This document shows positions 59,775 to 64,000 of a DNA stretch of 64,000 bases, piece by piece. Positions within the stretch are counted from its first letter, which is position 1; every line of letters starts with the position of its first letter. The notes under the pieces were generated by a model. That model ran no database searches, had not been told where the DNA came from, and was given only the letters and a program-made list of their open reading frames with translations. The DNA is from Nautilus pompilius (Eukaryota > Mollusca > Cephalopoda > Nautilida > Nautilidae). Made by a program: the position numbers and the translations under genes. The stretch covers positions 1,674,001 to 1,738,000 of the forward strand of contig JACATO010002127.1 in the NCBI GenBank assembly GCA_018389105.1, written 5' to 3'.

Positions 59775-60110
59775 GGTTTCGTCCTTTTCTTGGTTCATAT
59801 GCGGCCGTATTTCTTCAATAAGGTTTATGTCAAAACTCTGCTCTGGCCATTTTATCACATTCAGAGAACTAATTACTTTTTCTTAACCTTATCTTTTCAT
59901 TAAGCTAGATGTGCGCCTTGGATCGCTATCCTATTGCATAATATAATTTATGCTCATAAAATTTTATTTATGTAATTAATCGCATGTCTAATTCAGTGTT
60001 AAGGTGTTCCTATATAATTTTCTCATTAACATGTTAATTATGTAAGCTCTTTTTATGTTTAAAGACCGTCTGTCACCATAGAGCGCGAGCATAGATGTTT
60101 TAGAAAATAC
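59775..60110 (-). pseudogene. Tc1 transposase scrap, third lineage
   Basis: On the - strand, IMQ-stop-DSDPRRTSSL (from FQQDNDPKHTSKL, the second Asp block) is followed about 20 residues on by VIKWPEQSFDINLIEEIRPH (from V..WP.QSPDLNPIE..W, the Glu block). Only the C-terminal catalytic half is legible, with stops. The wording differs from both other Tc1 types in the window. Confidence 0.55.
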
Positions 60111-60700
60111 ATCTATGCGACAAAGCTCCTGCTTCTATACGCAGCTTTGTCCAACTGACTGAGCATCAACCGAAAGTACCATCCATGTAGCATCGGCCGT
60201 AGACGTGGTAGAAAATTCATTGCTAACATTAGGAGTGATTTTCCCCTTCTTTTACCCCTGGCTTTTGGAAATGAGCAGCTATTCTCTTCCTGAACCGGTT
60301 CCACTCAGTATAAACATAATGTAGCGTTTATTATTAGCTTCATTAATCTGCGGGAGGAAGATTAGCCAGAGTTCTCATGGGCCTAACGTCTGCTTAAATG
60401 GCCTTTCGTTGAGTTCATTTTAACTGCTAGTAGGAAAACGACGCGTGGATTTATGGCACCGCAAGAAGAGGGGTTATTCGTTGGTACATAAACGTTTATT
60501 CAACTGCTCGAAAGTCTAATATTATTTTAAAATTTTAATCGATTTATTGACATGGCGAACATCTTAGCTCGATTTGGTAAAGTCAGGTCATCACGAGATC
60601 ACCTATACACGGTTTACACGCTACGTGAAAGCGGGTGTAAAGTGGTTAAGAAACAAACGATTATCTCTGTTCGGTGCAGGCAAAGACTTGTTGTTGTCGC

Positions 60701-61398
60701 AAGAGTTTACCGTAATTATGACTACAATAAGTCGCACACGGGAGGTATACAAGAGTTTACCGTAATTATGACTACAATAAGTCGCACACGGGAGGTATAC
60801 AAGAGTTTACCGTAATTATGACTACAATAAGTCGCACACGGGAGGTATACAAGAGTTTACCGTAATTATGACTACAATAAGTCGCACACGGGAGGTATAC
60901 AAGAGTTTACCGTAATTATGACTACAATAAGTCGCACACGGGAGGTATACAAGAGTTTACCGTAATTATGACTACAATAAGTCGCACACGGGAGGTATAC
61001 AAGAGTTTACCGTAATTATGACTACAATAAGTCGCACACGGGAGCTATACAAGAGTTTACCGTAATTATGACTACAAATAAGTCGCACACGGGAGGTATA
61101 CAAGAGTTTACCGTAATTATGACTACAAAAAGTCGCACACGGGAGGTATACAAGAGTTTACCGTAATTATGACTACAATAAGTCGCACACGGGAGGTATA
61201 CAAGAGTTTACCGTAATTATGACTACAATAAGTCGCACACGGGAGGTATACAAGAGTTTACCGTGATTATGACTACAATAAGTCGCCGGGAGGTATACAA
61301 GAGTTTACCGTAATTATGACTACAATAAGTCGCACAAGGGAGGTATACAAGAGTTTACCGTAATTATGACTACAATAAGTCGCACACGGGAGGTATAC
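60701..61398. repeat. Minisatellite, 14 units of 50 bp
   Basis: Fourteen head-to-tail units, each AAGAGTTTACCG...GGAGGTATAC, with starts every 50 bases from 60701. They are almost identical. Variants seen: GGAGCTATAC in unit 7, one extra A in unit 8 (51 bp), AAAAAG for AATAAG in unit 9, a G for A and a 3-base loss in unit 12 (47 bp), and CACAAG in unit 13. Variants cluster in the second half; units 1-6 are uniform, implying recent expansion from the left. 50 is not a multiple of 3, so no repeat protein is encoded in one frame. Confidence 0.98.
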
Positions 61399-62369
61399 AC
61401 GGGCTGGTAGATTCATTGTTGGCAGTAAGAAAATTCATCGACTATTAAAGTGGATATTTCCATTTTAAAAGTTTAGAGTTAGGAAAGATTAAACATACAT
61501 GTATGTATTTCAGTAGTATGTATTTGTATACGCAAACTAAAGATGCACCAAGTATCTGATTATAATTGGCTTTGATGTAATAATTTGGCGATCTTGTGTT
61601 GTCACAATTTTGGTTGGTTTTCTTTTCAGAAAAACACCAAGGACAGAGACAGAATAGGTTCTGTCCTGTTAACGCTTAGCCGGACCATCTTTCGCAGCAT
61701 GAAAGGTCTTTGCCCTGTTTTCCATAGAAACAGTTATATCTTGTATCACCGTCTGGTGTGGCTTTCCCCAAATCCGTGTGAGAGTTTTCCTTAATTGTGT
61801 CGTGTTGGCGAGGCGTAGATGGAGTACTCTCAGCTGATGATCCAGATGGTCCCGCAGACGCTTAGTCATATCGTATCAGAGTTTTACCGTGTCGCGGAAA
61901 ATTGCCAAAAGCCACGATTCCACTGTCGGGCCGCAAGGAGGTCGGCCATGTAACGTCATTGGCGTCGAGTGTCGCGCGAGCCCTGTCAGGGCGGCGTCTT
62001 CAAAATGGCTAAGTCTCCCTCAGAATCGAAGCGTCCTTCACAAACTCTCATTTGTCTTTCCATCGCACCATTCCATGCCCACCTCCACATCTGGCCCAGG
62101 CTGAAGACATCTGGGGCGAAGATCCGATAGATCTACAAACCTAGGTACAGCATATTAACGCCAAACTTTTATATGAATTGTTAGAAAGTCTGACTTCGCA
62201 GAAGGGAGATGAAGATTTTGGAAAATAAGCTAAAGCTGTAAATACAATGGAGCAGTAAAAAGAGAAAGTTCGGATAACGCGGACCGAAAAACAAGCAAAT
62301 GTGGCAGTAGCCAAACTCAGATACATGATGGCGAACGTGATCCTGAATCTCACAGCAATGGGCCTGAAG

Positions 62370-62620
62370 GTGTAGAGTATCGTCGTGGCTGGAGGCTCCT
62401 AGCCAGGCACACGTTTACCCGCCGACTCTCCCCTTCATCTACCCGACTGTAACTCTTCATTTCCAGAAAGCCCGGAAGAATCCCACCCTGACGGCTGGTA
62501 AAGAAGAGCGAGAAGATACCATCCTACGCCAGCCAAGTCAGTCTGGTCCCGACCTGGATTCGAGTTCGAGACTCTCTCTCTCTCTCATCTAGGCAGTCCT
62601 GCCCATCTAGCTACAGCTAA
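62370..62620 (-). repeat. tRNA-headed SINE copy, diverged
   Basis: On the - strand, a head with TAGCTAGATGGGCAGGACTG (about 62590-62612) and a B-box-like CTCGAACTCGAATCC precede a body whose + strand reads CAGAAAGCCCGGAAGAATCC at about 62465. That matches the ...AGCCCGGAGAAAACC core of the copy at 24270-24505. A short CT run has expanded inside the tRNA-like part (62573-62587). Confidence 0.45.
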
Positions 62621-64000
62621 ACGCCGAGAAAGAGATTTCATACGCAAAATCAAATACAAGTACATATCTGAGTTACCGGTCTTTGATATTTTTTTAACTC
62701 TTCTCGTAGCGGGAACAACGACAAGGGAGGAAACTCGCTTGCTGCTCATATAATAATTCTGCTCGAGAGCCGTCTATTTTCGCAGCACGTCTTTGTTATT
62801 TCAAATAACGAGCAAATTGTACCGGTTGTTAACACGGTGTCGATTTACCCAATACATCTGAAGCCTTTAGAATCCCTGCTGGCCGAACTAATTTCAAACC
62901 TTCAGATCTTTCAGCGATACTGACACCAGAATACTAAAATAACAGTAATATCTATCCTCTACATAAAAGGCGAGCCGACCACAGCACGGCGATTAATTCA
63001 TTAGTTATCACCCTTTAATTCTAACTCTCATGCTATTGAAAATAAAAAAAATGCGGGTCAAGCTAAGCCTGATTTCATTTAACCCGAAAAGCTCTGTCCT
63101 AATTTATTAGTCAGGGCACAGCGATTTTCCTCAATTTCTTTTTTATCACTGACAATAAATGGGAAACAAATAACAACACTTTGGAAATAACTCTCCGCCG
63201 CCGCTTGATCGCATATCCTGGAGCTGCTGCGAAGGAATCATACATTTAACCGTAGGCAGGAGTTCAAGTTACAGCGGATAATTTTCAATACGACTTGGTA
63301 ATTTTCACCTGTGCCAACATCATCTATTGTAATTCTGAAAAGCTGCAAACCGCCTCAGAGATATATTCGTTCGGCGGGCGGACAGCTTTAATTGGGTCCT
63401 CACAACACCCAGTCATTTAATGCGCTTTTAACAGCTACTGCGTTTTCTTGATCTTCAGTTCTTTTCCTCTGAAATACAAACTTAAATTTAATGGCTGCAT
63501 TGCAATTTGAACCAAAATATACTTTCATACGTCTTACGAGACAGAATTTCGTCTTTATCTTCATCCCCCGAAGAAAGTTTCGAGATCGCATTGAATCTCC
63601 TAAAACAGCCGGGCGGACTCTTCCCCCATCCGCAGTGGTGACGTCATCTTTATCACACCTAAGACAGCAGCCATTTTAATAGTTACAATAAAACCAAAGA
63701 TTTTTTTTTTTAAATTACCATTCATTGCTTTGGTTGCGATTTTTTTTTACTTGAAAACATTCATTCTTTAATGCATATGCTAATAGATTTTTATTGTAAT
63801 TTACTAAAATACCGTTCCGAAGGCTTTGCATAGTTTTTTTTATACAATTTATGGACATTAGTTTGTGCCATTTAACTTCTTTCCTGACATTTGGCTCAAT
63901 GTCCTCCGTGTCAGGACTTTGTGATAACTAATCCATAAAAATTCAGAGCACCAACTGCGTCTTTATCTTGCAAATAATGTTACACATATTCATGGATCAT

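Larger units (their letters stand above)
52765..64000 (+). other. mGluR downstream intron or 3' region, at least 11.2 kb
   Basis: No further receptor exon was recognised, so this is presumably a phase-1 intron running off the window. Outside the listed repeats I see no gene in 52765-53823, 56552-57068, 57241-59774, 60111-60700, 61399-62369 or 62621-64000. Frames at 52943-53371 (-), 61585-62104 and 63400-63679 have no recognisable domain. Confidence 0.55.

Noticed and set aside
60701..61398. CRISPR-like array
   Set aside because: The units are contiguous 50-bp copies with no variable spacers, and the context is a eukaryotic genome.

Overview
This window looks like AT-rich, gene-poor chromosomal DNA from an invertebrate animal. 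It has spliced coding exons with GT/AG borders separated by multi-kilobase introns, mariner, Tc1 and Penelope-type transposon remains, tRNA-headed SINE-like repeats and long microsatellites. There are no bacterial-style genes, operons or CRISPR arrays. I cannot fix the phylum; a mollusc, annelid or chelicerate would all fit.

The only host gene I can support is a metabotropic glutamate receptor (mGluR), of group II (mGluR2/3) type by motif, on the + strand. Four consecutive exons are visible (25322-25466, 41055-41197, 47072-47356, 52659-52764). They encode about 226 residues of the second half of the extracellular Venus-flytrap ligand-binding domain. Intron phases join without a gap. The signal peptide, first lobe, cysteine-rich domain and seven-helix domain are not found here, so both ends of the gene must lie outside the window, or in short exons I could not recognise.

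The first 25 kb lies upstream of the first visible exon and is mostly repeats: an internally deleted mariner (203-617), a 360-bp TIR element (3575-3934), a Penelope-like reverse transcriptase scrap (about 6407-6720), a decayed mariner (9120-10212), an uncharacterised 2.3-kb DNA transposon (10217-12515), a Tc1 element on the - strand (16965-18599) and several SINEs. A GC-richer tract at about 20.8-22.5 kb is preceded by a duplicated CCAAT/TATA-like segment.

The introns hold a CT-rich minisatellite carrying nine perfect TGACGTCA sites (30387-30911), a second, inverted copy of the uncharacterised transposon (42223-44579), a pile of two different Tc1 families (54086-56549), a further Tc1 scrap (about 59775-60110) and a 14-copy 50-bp minisatellite (60701-61398).

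The most novel item is the uncharacterised transposon family. Two diverged copies, about 32 kb apart in opposite orientation, encode the same multi-domain Cys-rich protein (both copies broken). They share related 13-bp terminal inverted repeats (CACWGGYCWRCAA), short A/T-only flanking duplications and a subterminal GCTGATTTCAAA motif. Together these suggest a cut-and-paste DNA transposon behind a protein family usually seen only as 'uncharacterized protein'.
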